A stretch of 64,000 nt of DNA from Lysobacter sp. (GCA_030151365.1 JASLDW010000036.1:1-64000); one strand, 5' to 3'. Positions 8,020 to 16,408 are shown, numbered from the stretch's first letter. Numbers and translations are program-made. The notes: a model not told the origin generated them from the letters alone.

Positions 8020-8637
8020 ATGGACACCCTGACCGACCGCCAGGCCGAAATCCTCTCCTTCCTCGAACGTTTCGCGGAACGCGAAGGCATGCCGCCGAGC
8101 ATCCAGGAGATCCAGGATGCCTTCGAGCTGGCCAGCCCGCGCGGCGTGGTGAAGCACCTCGAAGCGCTGGCGGCCAAGGGCTGCCTGGAACTCGTTCCCA
8201 ATCGCGCGCGCGGCATCCGGCTGCGGACTTCGCGCCGGATGCGGCCCGCAGGCGATTCGCTCGAGCTGCCCATCCTCGGTCGCGTCGCGGCCGGCGCGCC
8301 CATCGGCGCCGCCAACACCTTCGATGAATCGCTGCGGGTCGATCCCGCGCTGTTCCGCCAGCGTCCGGATTACCTGCTGCGGGTGCAGGGGGATTCGATG
8401 CGCGACGACGGCATCCTCGATGGCGACCTGGTCGCGATCCGGCAGGCAAGCTCCGCCGAGAATGGCCAGACGGTGGTGGCGCGCATCGACGGCGAGATCA
8501 CGATCAAGCGCCTGAGGATCGGTGCGCGCGGCATTCGCCTTCTCGCGCGCAATCCGGACTACCCGCCCATCGATGTCCCGAAGGATGCGGATTTCGCGAT
8601 CGAAGGACTGTACTGCGGACTGGTCAGGCGCGACTGA
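8020..8637 (+). CDS. lexA: LexA, SOS repressor and self-cleaving protease
   Basis: A 205-residue protein with the full LexA plan. A winged helix occupies about residues 1-68 (LTDRQAEILSFLERFAEREGMPPSIQEI). The self-cleavage site is Ala91-Gly92 in GRVAAGAP. The catalytic Ser126 sits in QGDSMRDDGILDGD and Lys163 in ITIKRL. It represses DNA-damage genes and is inactivated by RecA-stimulated self-cleavage. The ATG at 8020 gives the usual N terminus, though a longer frame runs upstream. No Shine-Dalgarno site lies at normal distance; the operator abuts the start codon, so the message may be leaderless. Confidence 0.93.
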   Translation: MDTLTDRQAEILSFLERFAEREGMPPSIQEIQDAFELASPRGVVKHLEALAAKGCLELVPNRARGIRLRTSRRMRPAGDSLELPILGRVAAGAPIGAANTFDESLRVDPALFRQRPDYLLRVQGDSMRDDGILDGDLVAIRQASSAENGQTVVARIDGEITIKRLRIGARGIRLLARNPDYPPIDVPKDADFAIEGLYCGLVRRD

Positions 8638-8655
8638 TGGACATGCCCTGATTTC

Positions 8656-9546
8656 ATGCGCACGCGTCCTCCGCACATCGATGGCCTTGCCGCGAGCACG
8701 TTGCAGCTGCCGCCGGGGACGTGGCCGACCGTACTCGATTGCCTGTGCGAACGCTTTCCGTCGGTATCGCGCACGCAATGGCTGACGCGCATGGCGCGCG
8801 GACGCGTGATCGATGGCGAAGGACGAAGCGTGGCGCCGGAAACGCCGCATCGGGTCGGGCTCGAAGTCCATTACTACCGCGAAGTTGCGGACGAAGCGTC
8901 GATTCCGTTCGATGAAGTCGTGCTGCATGAAGATGAAGACCTGCTGGTCGCGGACAAGCCGCATTTCCTCCCGGTCGTGCCTGCCGGCGCCCATGTCCAT
9001 GAAACCCTGCTGGGCCGCCTGGTTCGCCGCACCGGGAATCCCGACCTGGCGCCGCTGCACCGGATCGATCGCGAAACCGCCGGACTGGTGCTGTTCTCGG
9101 CCAACCCGCGCAGCCGCGCGCGCTACCAGGCGTTGTTCCGCGAACGCCGCATCCACAAAAGCTACGAAGCGCTCGCCCCGGCATTGCCCGGCATCGAATT
9201 CCCCCATGTACGCAGGAGCCGCATCGTCGCCGGCGAACCGTTCTTCCGCATGCGGGAGGTCGAAGGTCCGGCGAACAGCGAAACCCGCATCGAGGTCGTC
9301 GCGCGTGGCGGCGACTGCTGGCGCTACGCATTGACCCCCGTCAGCGGTCGGAAGCACCAGTTGCGCGTGCACATGGCGGCACTGGGCGCGCCGATCGCCA
9401 ACGACGGCATGTATCCGTCATTGAACCCGCGCGCAGAAGGCGACCATTCGGCGCCACTGCAATTGCTGGCCAGGCGACTCGACTTCATCGACCCCCTTGG
9501 CGGCGGCGCGCGCAGCTTCATCAGCGGCTTTATGCTGTCGCCATGA
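8656..9546 (+). CDS. RluA-family pseudouridine synthase
   Basis: A 296-residue enzyme of the RluA/YciL superfamily that isomerises uridine in rRNA or tRNA. The catalytic motif is HRIDRETAGL with the nucleophile Asp; LLVADKPHFLPVVPAG precedes it, and PVSGRKHQLRVHMAALGAPIANDGMY is the family's second conserved block. The first 80 or so residues look like a shortened S4-like region (VSRTQWLTRMARGRVIDGEG). Which uridine it modifies cannot be told from sequence. It starts 18 bases after lexA and overlaps the next gene by 4 bases. Confidence 0.85.
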   Translation: MRTRPPHIDGLAASTLQLPPGTWPTVLDCLCERFPSVSRTQWLTRMARGRVIDGEGRSVAPETPHRVGLEVHYYREVADEASIPFDEVVLHEDEDLLVADKPHFLPVVPAGAHVHETLLGRLVRRTGNPDLAPLHRIDRETAGLVLFSANPRSRARYQALFRERRIHKSYEALAPALPGIEFPHVRRSRIVAGEPFFRMREVEGPANSETRIEVVARGGDCWRYALTPVSGRKHQLRVHMAALGAPIANDGMYPSLNPRAEGDHSAPLQLLARRLDFIDPLGGGARSFISGFMLSP

Positions 9547-10028
9547 ACAATGCCCTGACCATCCGCGAATACAGCGAAGCGCTGGCGCCCTATTTCCACG
9601 ACATCAACGCCGAATGGATCGGCTCCATGTTCCGCCTCGAGGACACCGACCGCGAGGTGCTGGAAAACCCGGGGACGAAGATCATCCAGCCGGGCGGCGT
9701 CATCCTCTTCGTCGAGCACGAAACGTTGGGCATCGTCGGCGCCTGCGCCCTGCAGAAGACGGGAACGAGCAGCTACGAACTCACGAAGATGGGCGTGCGC
9801 GAATCGGCGCGCGGCCAGAAGGCCGGCGAGTTCCTGCTGTCCGCCATCATCGAGCGCGCGGCGTCACTGAAGGCCGATCCGCTGTACCTGCTCACGAACT
9901 CCAAGTGCGCGCCGGCCATCCATCTCTACGAGAAACTCGGCTTCGTGCACGACGCGCGGATCATGGAACAGTACGGCGCCCGCTACGAGCGCTGCGACGT
10001 GGCGATGCGGTATCGCGCCGCGTCGTAA
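9543..10028 (+). CDS. GNAT-family N-acetyltransferase
   Basis: A 161-residue acetyltransferase overlapping the pseudouridine synthase by 4 bases (ATGA). The acetyl-CoA loop region reads MGVRESARGQKAGEFLLSAII, a near-canonical R/QxxGxG/A motif, and NSKCAPAIHLYEKLGFVHD is the typical C-terminal block. The substrate (protein N-terminus, small amine or antibiotic) cannot be inferred. Confidence 0.8.
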   Translation: MNNALTIREYSEALAPYFHDINAEWIGSMFRLEDTDREVLENPGTKIIQPGGVILFVEHETLGIVGACALQKTGTSSYELTKMGVRESARGQKAGEFLLSAIIERAASLKADPLYLLTNSKCAPAIHLYEKLGFVHDARIMEQYGARYERCDVAMRYRAAS

Positions 10029-10053
10029 CCTGCGGGCGGATATCGATCGACCA

Positions 10054-11070
10054 TCACCCCGCCGGCTTTTCGACGTGCCCGCCGAACTGGTAGCGCATCG
10101 CCGACAGCAGCTTGTCGGCGAAATCCGCGTTGCCGCGCGAACTGAACCGCTCGTACAACGCGGATGACAGCACATGCGCGGGCACGCCTTCGTCGATGGC
10201 GGCCTTGACCGTCCAGCGGCCCTCCCCGGAATCCGAAACCCGGCCGGCGAAGTTCGACAACCCCGGATCCTTCGTCAATGCTGCCGCCGAGAGGTCCAGC
10301 AGCCATGACGTGATGACGCTGCCGCGACGCCAGACTTCGGCGATGTCGGCCAGGTTCAGATCGTATCGATAGTGCTCGGGATCGCGCAACGGCGTCGTCT
10401 CGGCATCGACCGCGCCAGTCGAATTGCCGATGTTGGCGCCCTTGAGAATGGCCAGGCCTTCCGCGTACGCCGCCATCAAGCCGTATTCGATGCCGTTGTG
10501 CACCATCTTGACGAAGTGACCGGCGCCACTCGGCCCGCAATGCAGATATCCCTCTTCGGCGGTGCCGCCCGCCTGCCCGCGGCCGGCGGTGCGGGCGATA
10601 TCTCCGCGCCCCGGCGCCAGCGTCGCGAAGACCGGATCGAGATGCTTCACCACGTCCGTCTCGCCGCCGATCATCAGGCAATAGCCGCGTTCCAATCTCC
10701 ACACCCCGCCGCTGGTGCCGGCATCGACATAGTGGATGCCCTGCGCCGACAACGCATTGGCACGGCGGATGTCGTCGATGTAATAGGAATTGCCGCCATC
10801 GATCAGGATGTCGCCCGGCTCGAGACGGGGCAGCAGGTCGGCGATGGTCTCGTCGACCACGCCCGCCGGCACCATCAGCCAGATGGCCCGTGGCCTTGCC
10901 AATGACTGCACGAACTCGTCCAACGATCCGGCGCCCGTCGCGCCTTCCCCGACGACCGCTTGCACCGCATCGGGGGACCTGTCGTATGCAACGCACTGGT
11001 GCCCGCCAGCCAACAGACGACGCACCATGTTCGAGCCCATCCGGCCAAGGCCGATCATTCCAAGCTGCAT
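10054..11070 (-). CDS. gnd: 6-phosphogluconate dehydrogenase, short NAD-type (GndA-like)
   Basis: A 338-residue enzyme that oxidises and decarboxylates 6-phosphogluconate to ribulose 5-phosphate. The Rossmann motif GMIGLGRMGSNMVRRLLAGGH starts at residue 4. SGAGHFVKMVHNGIEYGLM carries the catalytic Lys and the substrate-binding His-Asn. Length fits the short class of about 300-340 residues, which usually prefers NAD, rather than the 470-residue E. coli type. The ATG at 11070 is chosen because AGGAGG lies just upstream; a longer frame to 11100 is less likely. Confidence 0.9.
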   Translation of the reverse strand: MQLGMIGLGRMGSNMVRRLLAGGHQCVAYDRSPDAVQAVVGEGATGAGSLDEFVQSLARPRAIWLMVPAGVVDETIADLLPRLEPGDILIDGGNSYYIDDIRRANALSAQGIHYVDAGTSGGVWRLERGYCLMIGGETDVVKHLDPVFATLAPGRGDIARTAGRGQAGGTAEEGYLHCGPSGAGHFVKMVHNGIEYGLMAAYAEGLAILKGANIGNSTGAVDAETTPLRDPEHYRYDLNLADIAEVWRRGSVITSWLLDLSAAALTKDPGLSNFAGRVSDSGEGRWTVKAAIDEGVPAHVLSSALYERFSSRGNADFADKLLSAMRYQFGGHVEKPAG

Positions 11071-11162
11071 GTACCTGCCTCCTGCCCGGGATTGCACCAT
11101 TTTGTCAGGTTACTGACGGATGCATCTGCTACCGTCATTCGACCCCCCGAAAGGAAACCGCC

Positions 11163-11762
11163 ATGTCCAAAATTCTGGTGCTTTACTACTCCGCTTACGG
11201 CCACATCGAGGCCATGGCCAATGCCGTTGCCGAAGGTGCCCGTGAAACCGGCGCACAGGTCGACATCAAGCGCGTTCCCGAACTCGTCCCCGAAGAGATC
11301 GCGCGCAAGTCGCATTACAAGATGGACCAGCCCGCCCCGATCGCCAAGGTCGAGGAACTCGCCGATTACGATGCGATCATCGTCGGCACCGGCACGCGCT
11401 TCGGCCGCATGTCATCGCAGATGGCGAACTTCCTCGACCAGGCCGGCGGCCTGTGGTCACGCGGTGCGCTGCACGGAAAAGTCGGCGGCGCCTTCACTTC
11501 CACCGCCACCCAGCACGGCGGCCAGGAAACCACGCTGTTCTCGATCATCACCAACCTGCTGCACTTCGGCATGGTGATCGTCGGCCTCGATTACGGACAT
11601 GCCGGCCAGATGACGCTGGAAGAAATCACCGGCGGTTCGCCCTACGGCGCCTCGACCATCGCAGGCGGCGACGGTTCGCGCCAGCCGACCGAGAACGAAC
11701 TGGTCGGTGCGCGTTACCAGGGCCGCAAGATCGGCGAAACCGCGAACAAGCTGCACGGCTGA
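11163..11762 (+). CDS. wrbA: WrbA, NAD(P)H:quinone oxidoreductase
   Basis: A 199-residue flavodoxin-like FMN enzyme that reduces quinones by two electrons and protects against redox cycling. SAYGHIEAMANAVAEGA is the FMN phosphate loop; GTGTRFGRMSSQM, STATQHGGQETT and GGSPYGASTIAGGDGSR are WrbA signatures. AAAGGAAA precedes the ATG at 11163. It is divergent from gnd; a shared promoter region of 92 bases lies between them. Confidence 0.92.
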   Translation: MSKILVLYYSAYGHIEAMANAVAEGARETGAQVDIKRVPELVPEEIARKSHYKMDQPAPIAKVEELADYDAIIVGTGTRFGRMSSQMANFLDQAGGLWSRGALHGKVGGAFTSTATQHGGQETTLFSIITNLLHFGMVIVGLDYGHAGQMTLEEITGGSPYGASTIAGGDGSRQPTENELVGARYQGRKIGETANKLHG

Positions 11763-11775
11763 CCGCGCTCCGCGC

Positions 11776-11799
11776 ACGCGGCGCCATTCGGCGCCGCGT
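11776..11799. terminator. Bidirectional hairpin between convergent wrbA and the sorbosone dehydrogenase gene
   Basis: ACGCGGCGCC, loop ATTC, GGCGCCGCGT: a perfect 10-base stem midway between two converging stops. There is no U-run, so termination may be weak or need Rho. Confidence 0.5.
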
Positions 11800-11816
11800 G
11801 TTGCAGCGACACCCGA

Positions 11817-13121
11817 TCATCGCGCCTTCGAGACGCGCCAGATGCAGTTGCCGACATCATCGGCGACCAGCAGCGCGCCATCGCTGCCCACGACAACGCC
11901 CGCCGGGCGCCCCCTGGCATGGCCTTCGCCATCGACGAAGCCGGTCAACACGTCGTGGGGAACGCCTTGCGGTTTGCCATTCGCGAACGGGACGAAGATG
12001 ACCTTGTAGCCGGCCAACTGGTGTCGATTCCACGACCCATGCAGCCCGATGAAGGCGCCATCGGCGTATCCCGGCAGGCGTGCGTTGTTCGCGAACGCGA
12101 GCCCCAAAGGCGCCACATGCGAACCCAGCGCGTAGTCCGGTGCGATCGCGCGCGCGACCAGATCCGGACGCTGCGGCTGCACGCGCGCATCCACATGTTG
12201 GCCGTAATAGCTGTAGGGCCAGCCGTAAAACGCGCCTTCGTGGACGGACGTCAGGTAATCCGGAACCAGTTCATCGCCGAGCTCGTCGCGTTCGTTGACG
12301 ACGACCCAGAGCACGCCCGTCTTCGGCTCCCACGCCAATCCCACCGGATTGCGCAGGCCCGATGCGAACATGTGCTGCGCTCCGGTGTGGGTATCCACGA
12401 CGCGAATGGCGGCGCGGCCCTGCTCTTCCGCCATGCCGTTTTCCGCGGCGTTGCTGTTGGAACCGACGCCGACATAGAGTTCGCGGCCATCGGCGCTCGC
12501 CAGCAGGCTCTTGGTCCAGTGGTGGTTGCGCGGTCCACCGGGGAGTTCGGCGAGCACGCGGGGCGTCTCGACGACATGGGTCATTCCCGGCGCCCACCGG
12601 ATGCTGACGATCGAATCGGCATTCGCCACGTACAGGCGACCGTTGGCAAGCGCCATGCCGAACGGGGAATGCAGTCCGGACAGCAGCACGCTGCGCGTAT
12701 CGGCCACGCCGTCATGGTCGGCATCGCGAAGCAGCGTGATGCGATCCGCGCTGGGCGTCCCCGCTCCCGCCCGCCCCATGATCTTCTTCATGAACCATGC
12801 GCGCAGGCCGCGTTCCGCGGGCTTGGGCGGTGCATTGGTTTCCGCCACCAGGACATCGCCATTGGGCAATACGTACAACCAGCGCGGATGATCCATGCCG
12901 CCCGCGAAGAGGTTCACCTGCAACCCGGCGGCAGCGACCGGCTTTTCGCCCGCGGCCCATTGCCTTGCCGGCGCGATGTTGATCGTGGGGATCAGCCGAC
13001 CGGATTGCGGCTGCGGCAGAACGGGATGCGCACCGACCTGATGACCGACGTCCTGTGCACTGCATGTCGCCATCGCGGCCAGCAACATGATCGATGCAGC
13101 CGCGTGCGGGATGTGCTTCAT
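11817..13121 (-). CDS. Exported PQQ-dependent sugar/L-sorbosone dehydrogenase-like beta-propeller protein
   Basis: A 434-residue periplasmic protein. The chosen ATG at 13121 gives a signal peptide (MKHIPHAAASIMLLAAMATCSAQ). The rest is a beta-propeller of the sorbosone dehydrogenase type: GGMDHPRWLYVLPNGDVLVAETN, LRDADHDGVADTR, GLHSPFGMALANGRLYVANADSI, FASGLRNPVGLAWEP, ending GRPAGVVVGSDGALLVADDVGNCIWRV. Proteins of this group oxidise sugars or related alcohols with pyrroloquinoline quinone. The true substrate is unknown, and no PQQ biosynthesis gene is visible in the window. Confidence 0.8.
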   Translation of the reverse strand: MKHIPHAAASIMLLAAMATCSAQDVGHQVGAHPVLPQPQSGRLIPTINIAPARQWAAGEKPVAAAGLQVNLFAGGMDHPRWLYVLPNGDVLVAETNAPPKPAERGLRAWFMKKIMGRAGAGTPSADRITLLRDADHDGVADTRSVLLSGLHSPFGMALANGRLYVANADSIVSIRWAPGMTHVVETPRVLAELPGGPRNHHWTKSLLASADGRELYVGVGSNSNAAENGMAEEQGRAAIRVVDTHTGAQHMFASGLRNPVGLAWEPKTGVLWVVVNERDELGDELVPDYLTSVHEGAFYGWPYSYYGQHVDARVQPQRPDLVARAIAPDYALGSHVAPLGLAFANNARLPGYADGAFIGLHGSWNRHQLAGYKVIFVPFANGKPQGVPHDVLTGFVDGEGHARGRPAGVVVGSDGALLVADDVGNCIWRVSKAR

Positions 13122-13259
13122 CTCGAAGCCTCGTCGCAGTGAGCCTGGCGCGAGCATGCGCCTTCGACGGTGAGGCGTCCGTCAACCGGGACGATGCCCG
13201 GGGCCCGCATTGGTCATGCGTTCAGTCGGGCGGTGCGTCGGGAAGCCACGCTGCAGCCC

Positions 13260-13306
13260 TTGACAGCGTGCCGCGTCCGGGCAAATACTTTCCAATATTG
13301 GAAAGT
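13260..13306 (+). promoter_or_regulatory. Promoter with 20-bp perfect palindromic operator of the gst-arsR-SRPBCC operon
   Basis: TTGACA at 13260-13265 and a weak -10 (AAATAC, 13283-13288) at 17-base spacing. A perfect 20-base palindrome spans 13287-13306 (arm ACTTTCCAAT), beginning inside the -10 and ending 12 bases before the GST start. Such a site is typical of ArsR-type winged-helix repressors, and an ArsR gene is second in this operon, so autoregulation is inferred. Confidence 0.6.
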
Positions 13307-13318
13307 GTTGAGGCCACC

Positions 13319-14008
13319 ATGTCCGAGCTCTTGCTGCACTACCACCCGCTCTCGTCCTATTGCTGGAAGGTCACGATCGCGATCGATGCGCTCGGAATCG
13401 ACGTCCGCAAGCAGCTGCTCGATCTGGCCGATCCCGTCCAGCGCGATTCCTATTACGCATTGTGGCCGATCGGCAAGATGCCCCTGCTCGTGGATGGCGA
13501 GCGCACGATCCCGGAGACCAGCATCATCATCGAATACCTGCAGCGGCATCATGCCCGGCCAGGTGCGCGACTCATTCCCGATGATGCCGACGCCGCGCTC
13601 GACGTGCGGCTATGGGATCGCTTCTTCGACCAATACGTGATGACACCGATGCAGGCGCATACCGCCGACCTGCTGAAACCGCAAGGGAAACGCGATCCGG
13701 ACAGCGTCGCACGTGCGCGCGATTTGCTGCGGCGGAGCTACGGGATTCTTGAACGCCAGCTCGACGGGCGCACGTGGATCGCGGGTGATGCCTTCAGCAT
13801 GGCCGACTGCTCGGCGGCGCCCGCCTTGTTCTATGCCGTCACCTATGTCCCGCCGGCGCCGGAACAGGTCAATCTATCCGCCTATATCGAACGGCTGATG
13901 GCGCATCCGGCAGTCTCCGCGACCATCGACCAGTCGCGCGACTGGTTCAAGTTCTATCCGGGTCGTGCGGGATTGTCGCGCCGTTACTACGACCCGGCGG
14001 AGGATTGA
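13319..14008 (+). CDS. Glutathione S-transferase family protein
   Basis: A 229-residue protein. The thioredoxin-fold N domain (LLLHYHPLSSYCWKVTIAIDALGID, IGKMPLLVDGERTIPETSIIIEYL) has the glutathione-binding cis-Pro and Glu-Thr-Ser. The helical C domain (RTWIAGDAFSMADCSAAPALFYA) carries the N-capping box Asp. The ATG at 13319 follows the palindromic operator; upstream in-frame codons would cross it. It is the first gene of a three-gene operon with an ArsR regulator and an SRPBCC protein, suggesting inducible detoxification. Confidence 0.85.
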   Translation: MSELLLHYHPLSSYCWKVTIAIDALGIDVRKQLLDLADPVQRDSYYALWPIGKMPLLVDGERTIPETSIIIEYLQRHHARPGARLIPDDADAALDVRLWDRFFDQYVMTPMQAHTADLLKPQGKRDPDSVARARDLLRRSYGILERQLDGRTWIAGDAFSMADCSAAPALFYAVTYVPPAPEQVNLSAYIERLMAHPAVSATIDQSRDWFKFYPGRAGLSRRYYDPAED

Positions 14009-14009
14009 G

Positions 14010-14351
14010 ATGCAGGCAACCGCGCAATCGGAGCGGCTGGATCGCATGTTCTTCGCGCTTTCGGATGCCCATCGCCGCGACATGCTCGACCGCCTCGGTC
14101 GCGGCACGGCGTCGGCATCGGAACTGGCGGAACAACTCGACCTCGCCCTGCCTTCCACGGTCAAGCACCTCGCCGTGCTGGAGCAGAGCGGATTCGTGGT
14201 CTCGGAGAAAACCGGGCGCGTGCGCGCCTATGCGATCGAACCGAAGGCATTGCGGGCAATGGACGCGTGGCTGGGCCGCCACAAGCGGGTGTTGAACGCG
14301 CAATTCGACCGGCTGGAACTGCATCTCGCGGCAAAGGCGAGGAAGGCCTGA
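14010..14351 (+). CDS. ArsR/SmtB-family winged-helix repressor
   Basis: A 113-residue regulator starting one base after the GST stop. MFFALSDAHRRDMLDRLGRGTASASELAEQLDLALPSTVKHLAVLEQSGFVVSEKTGRVRAYAI is a complete ArsR winged helix. The metal-binding Cys box (ELCVCDL) of metal sensors is missing, so it probably senses something other than metal. It most likely binds the palindrome at 13287-13306. The pairing of such a regulator with an SRPBCC protein is very common. Confidence 0.88.
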   Translation: MQATAQSERLDRMFFALSDAHRRDMLDRLGRGTASASELAEQLDLALPSTVKHLAVLEQSGFVVSEKTGRVRAYAIEPKALRAMDAWLGRHKRVLNAQFDRLELHLAAKARKA

Positions 14352-14352
14352 C

Positions 14353-14811
14353 ATGACCGCCATTCCGACGCTGCACACCGATTTCGTGATCGAACGCGAA
14401 TTCGCCGCGACGCCCGCCGAGGTCTTCGCGGCCTGGGCAGATCCCGCCGCCAGGATGGCGTGGTCGAATTGCCATCCTGAAAACACCCGCGAGCATCGGC
14501 TGGATTTCCGCGTGCATGGCCATGAGGTCTACGAGGCCACCGCCGTGAATGGCGACATCGAGCGCGTCGATCGTTTCTTCTTCGATATCGTCGATGGGCA
14601 GCGGATCGCCTTCGCCTACGACATCAGTTTCGGCACAAAACGTTTGTCGGTATCGCTGGTGACGGTCGAATTCTTTCCGACCGACTTCGGCACGCGCATG
14701 GTCTACAGCGAGCAACTGGCCTATCTCGATGGCCACGAGGATCGCGCCGAACGGATGCGGGGGACGGCGGAAGGATTCGATCGGCTTGGCCAGCTGCTCG
14801 CGCGCAACTAG
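14353..14811 (+). CDS. SRPBCC/AHSA1-domain protein
   Basis: A 152-residue START-like fold protein one base after the ArsR gene. FVIEREFAATPAEVFAAWADPAARMAW is the N-terminal signature and MRGTAEGFDRLGQLL the C-terminal helix closing the hydrophobic cavity. These proteins bind hydrophobic ligands; partners of ArsR regulators are often called activators of Hsp90 ATPase homologues, but no such function is established for this type. Confidence 0.85.
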   Translation: MTAIPTLHTDFVIEREFAATPAEVFAAWADPAARMAWSNCHPENTREHRLDFRVHGHEVYEATAVNGDIERVDRFFFDIVDGQRIAFAYDISFGTKRLSVSLVTVEFFPTDFGTRMVYSEQLAYLDGHEDRAERMRGTAEGFDRLGQLLARN

Positions 14812-14820
14812 ACTGCGCGC

Positions 14821-15243
14821 TCACAGCAGGCGCGTGTCCTCGGGCGCGCGATCCGGCCGGTCATGGGCATTGTCGAAATAGTTCAGCGGCGCATTGACCA
14901 GGTCCTCGCGATCGGCATCGTCCAGCGTCGGGATGCTCAATGCATAGAAGCGCCCGCCCATCTGCGGAATGTCGCCGGTGCCGAACACGCGCACCCCGCA
15001 CTTCGAGCAGAAGCGATAGGTCAGCACCGAATGGTCGCGACCCGGGGGCACCCACTGGTAGCTGGAGAGCACGTCCTCGCCGGACAACAGCTTGAAATCG
15101 TCGCCGCGCACGAACGCGAACCAGGCGCGGGCCTTGGTGCAGATCGAGCAGTTGCAGCGGTTGGTGCCCGCGGAAAGATCGAACGTCGCCTCGTACTGGA
15201 CTGCCTGGCAGTGGCAGCTGCCGTGATAGGTCTGGATCGCCAT
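14821..15243 (-). CDS. GFA-family (glutathione-dependent formaldehyde-activating-like) zinc protein
   Basis: A 140-residue protein with the two zinc sites of the GFA/CENP-V fold: GSCHCQAVQY, CNCSICTKARAW and FCSKCGVRVFG. The ATG at 15243 is preceded by GAGGTGT. The family is named for binding S-hydroxymethylglutathione adducts, but most members have no shown activity. It is divergent from an HxlR regulator with two inverted repeats in the 82-base gap, so it is a likely target of that regulator. Confidence 0.85.
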   Translation of the reverse strand: MAIQTYHGSCHCQAVQYEATFDLSAGTNRCNCSICTKARAWFAFVRGDDFKLLSGEDVLSSYQWVPPGRDHSVLTYRFCSKCGVRVFGTGDIPQMGGRFYALSIPTLDDADREDLVNAPLNYFDNAHDRPDRAPEDTRLL

Positions 15244-15259
15244 CGGACACCTCGACTGG

Positions 15260-15306
15260 TTGCATTTCGGATGCACTATCCTAGCGCGACTGATTGCATA
15301 ATGCAA
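15260..15306. promoter_or_regulatory. Two TTGCAT/ATGCA inverted repeats between GFA and HxlR genes
   Basis: Site 1: TTGCAT (15260-15265) and ATGCA (15271-15275). Site 2: TTGCATAATGCAA (15294-15306), palindromic but for the centre. The same half-site occurs four times in 47 bases between divergent genes, which fits operators of the HxlR regulator encoded next door. Confidence 0.5.
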
Positions 15307-15325
15307 CTGGTGTAGAATCCAGCCC

Positions 15326-15739
15326 ATGAGAGACGACCAGCGGTCCACCTGCCCGATCAGCACCGGCCTCGAGATCATCGGCGACCGCTGGACGCTGCTG
15401 GTGATCCGCGACCTGATGTTCGCGGGCAAGCGCCATTTCCGAGAATTCCTGCAGTCCGAGGAGGGCATTTCCAGCAACGTGCTGACCGACCGCCTGAATA
15501 CGCTGCTTGAAAAGGGGCTGGTCACCCGCCGCGACGATCCCAGCCATGCCCAGAAGGCGATCTACAGCCTGACCCGCAAGGGGCTCGACCTGTTGCCGGT
15601 GATCGTGGCGATGAGCGGATGGACGCAGAAGTACCATCCGGGGACACGTCGCCCGGAAGCGGTGGACCTGGTCCGGCGCACCCCGAAGGAACTCGCGCAA
15701 CTCGAAGCGCATCTCAAGCAACTCCACGGCATCCGTTGA
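15326..15739 (+). CDS. HxlR-family winged-helix transcriptional regulator
   Basis: A 137-residue regulator. CPISTGLEIIGDRWTLLVIRDLMFAGKRHFREFLQSEEGISSNVLTDRLNTLLEKGLVTRR is the HxlR signature, including the N-terminal Cys (residue 9) that senses aldehydes or quinones in some members. It is divergent from a formaldehyde-activating-like gene and 10 bases upstream of a DsbA-like gene, so an aldehyde or thiol-stress regulon is a reasonable guess. Confidence 0.87.
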   Translation: MRDDQRSTCPISTGLEIIGDRWTLLVIRDLMFAGKRHFREFLQSEEGISSNVLTDRLNTLLEKGLVTRRDDPSHAQKAIYSLTRKGLDLLPVIVAMSGWTQKYHPGTRRPEAVDLVRRTPKELAQLEAHLKQLHGIR

Positions 15740-15749
15740 GGAATCGATC

Positions 15750-16406
15750 ATGACCAACTCCCCCACTCCCCTCCGCATCGATTTCGTCGCCGACATCGTC
15801 TGCCCGTGGTGCGCGATCGGCATCGCGTCGCTGTCGCAGGCGCTTGCACGGCTCGATGGCGTCGTTGAGGCGGAACTGCATTTCGAGCCATTCGAGCTCA
15901 ATCCGCAGCTCGGGCCGGAAGGCCAGGACATCTTCGAACACCTGCAGCAGAAGTACGGCATGTCGCGCGCGCAGTTCGCCGACAGCCAGGAAGCGATCCG
16001 CCAGCGCGGCGCGGCGCTCGGCTTCACCTTCGACATGGATGCGCGCAGCCGCATCTACAACACCTTCGACGCGCATCGCCTCGTGCGCTGGGCCGAAACT
16101 GCCGGCCATCAGTCCGAACTCGAACGCGCGTTGTTCCGCGCCTATTTCAGTGAAGGCAAGAACATCTCCGACCATGAAGTACTGACGAGCGTCGCCGAAA
16201 GCGTCGGCCTGCCGGGTGGCGAAGCGCGCGCGATCCTCGCCTCCAACGAATACGCCGCCGTGGTGCGCGAAGCGGAACGGTTCTGGACCGGCAACGGCAT
16301 CCAGGGCGTGCCGGCGGTCATCGTCGATCGCAAGCACCTGATCTCCGGCGGGCAGCCGGTGGAAGTGTTCGAACAGGCGCTGCGCCAGATCGCCGCTGAA
16401 AAGTGA
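15750..16406 (+). CDS. FrnE-like cytoplasmic DsbA-family thiol oxidoreductase
   Basis: A 218-residue protein with CPWC in DIVCPWCAIGIASL (residues about 14-26) and the cis-Pro loop GVPAVIVDRKHLISGGQPVEVF. There is no signal peptide, so it acts in the cytoplasm, like FrnE/YwbO proteins that belong to the 2-hydroxychromene-2-carboxylate isomerase-related DsbA branch. It follows the HxlR gene by 10 bases and is likely co-transcribed. Confidence 0.87.
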   Translation: MTNSPTPLRIDFVADIVCPWCAIGIASLSQALARLDGVVEAELHFEPFELNPQLGPEGQDIFEHLQQKYGMSRAQFADSQEAIRQRGAALGFTFDMDARSRIYNTFDAHRLVRWAETAGHQSELERALFRAYFSEGKNISDHEVLTSVAESVGLPGGEARAILASNEYAAVVREAERFWTGNGIQGVPAVIVDRKHLISGGQPVEVFEQALRQIAAEK

Positions 16407-16408
16407 CG

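Noticed and set aside
7987..9372. Long minus-strand open frame over lexA and the pseudouridine synthase
   Set aside because: Shadow frame from high-GC codon bias; protein is low-complexity and both plus-strand genes have clear family motifs.
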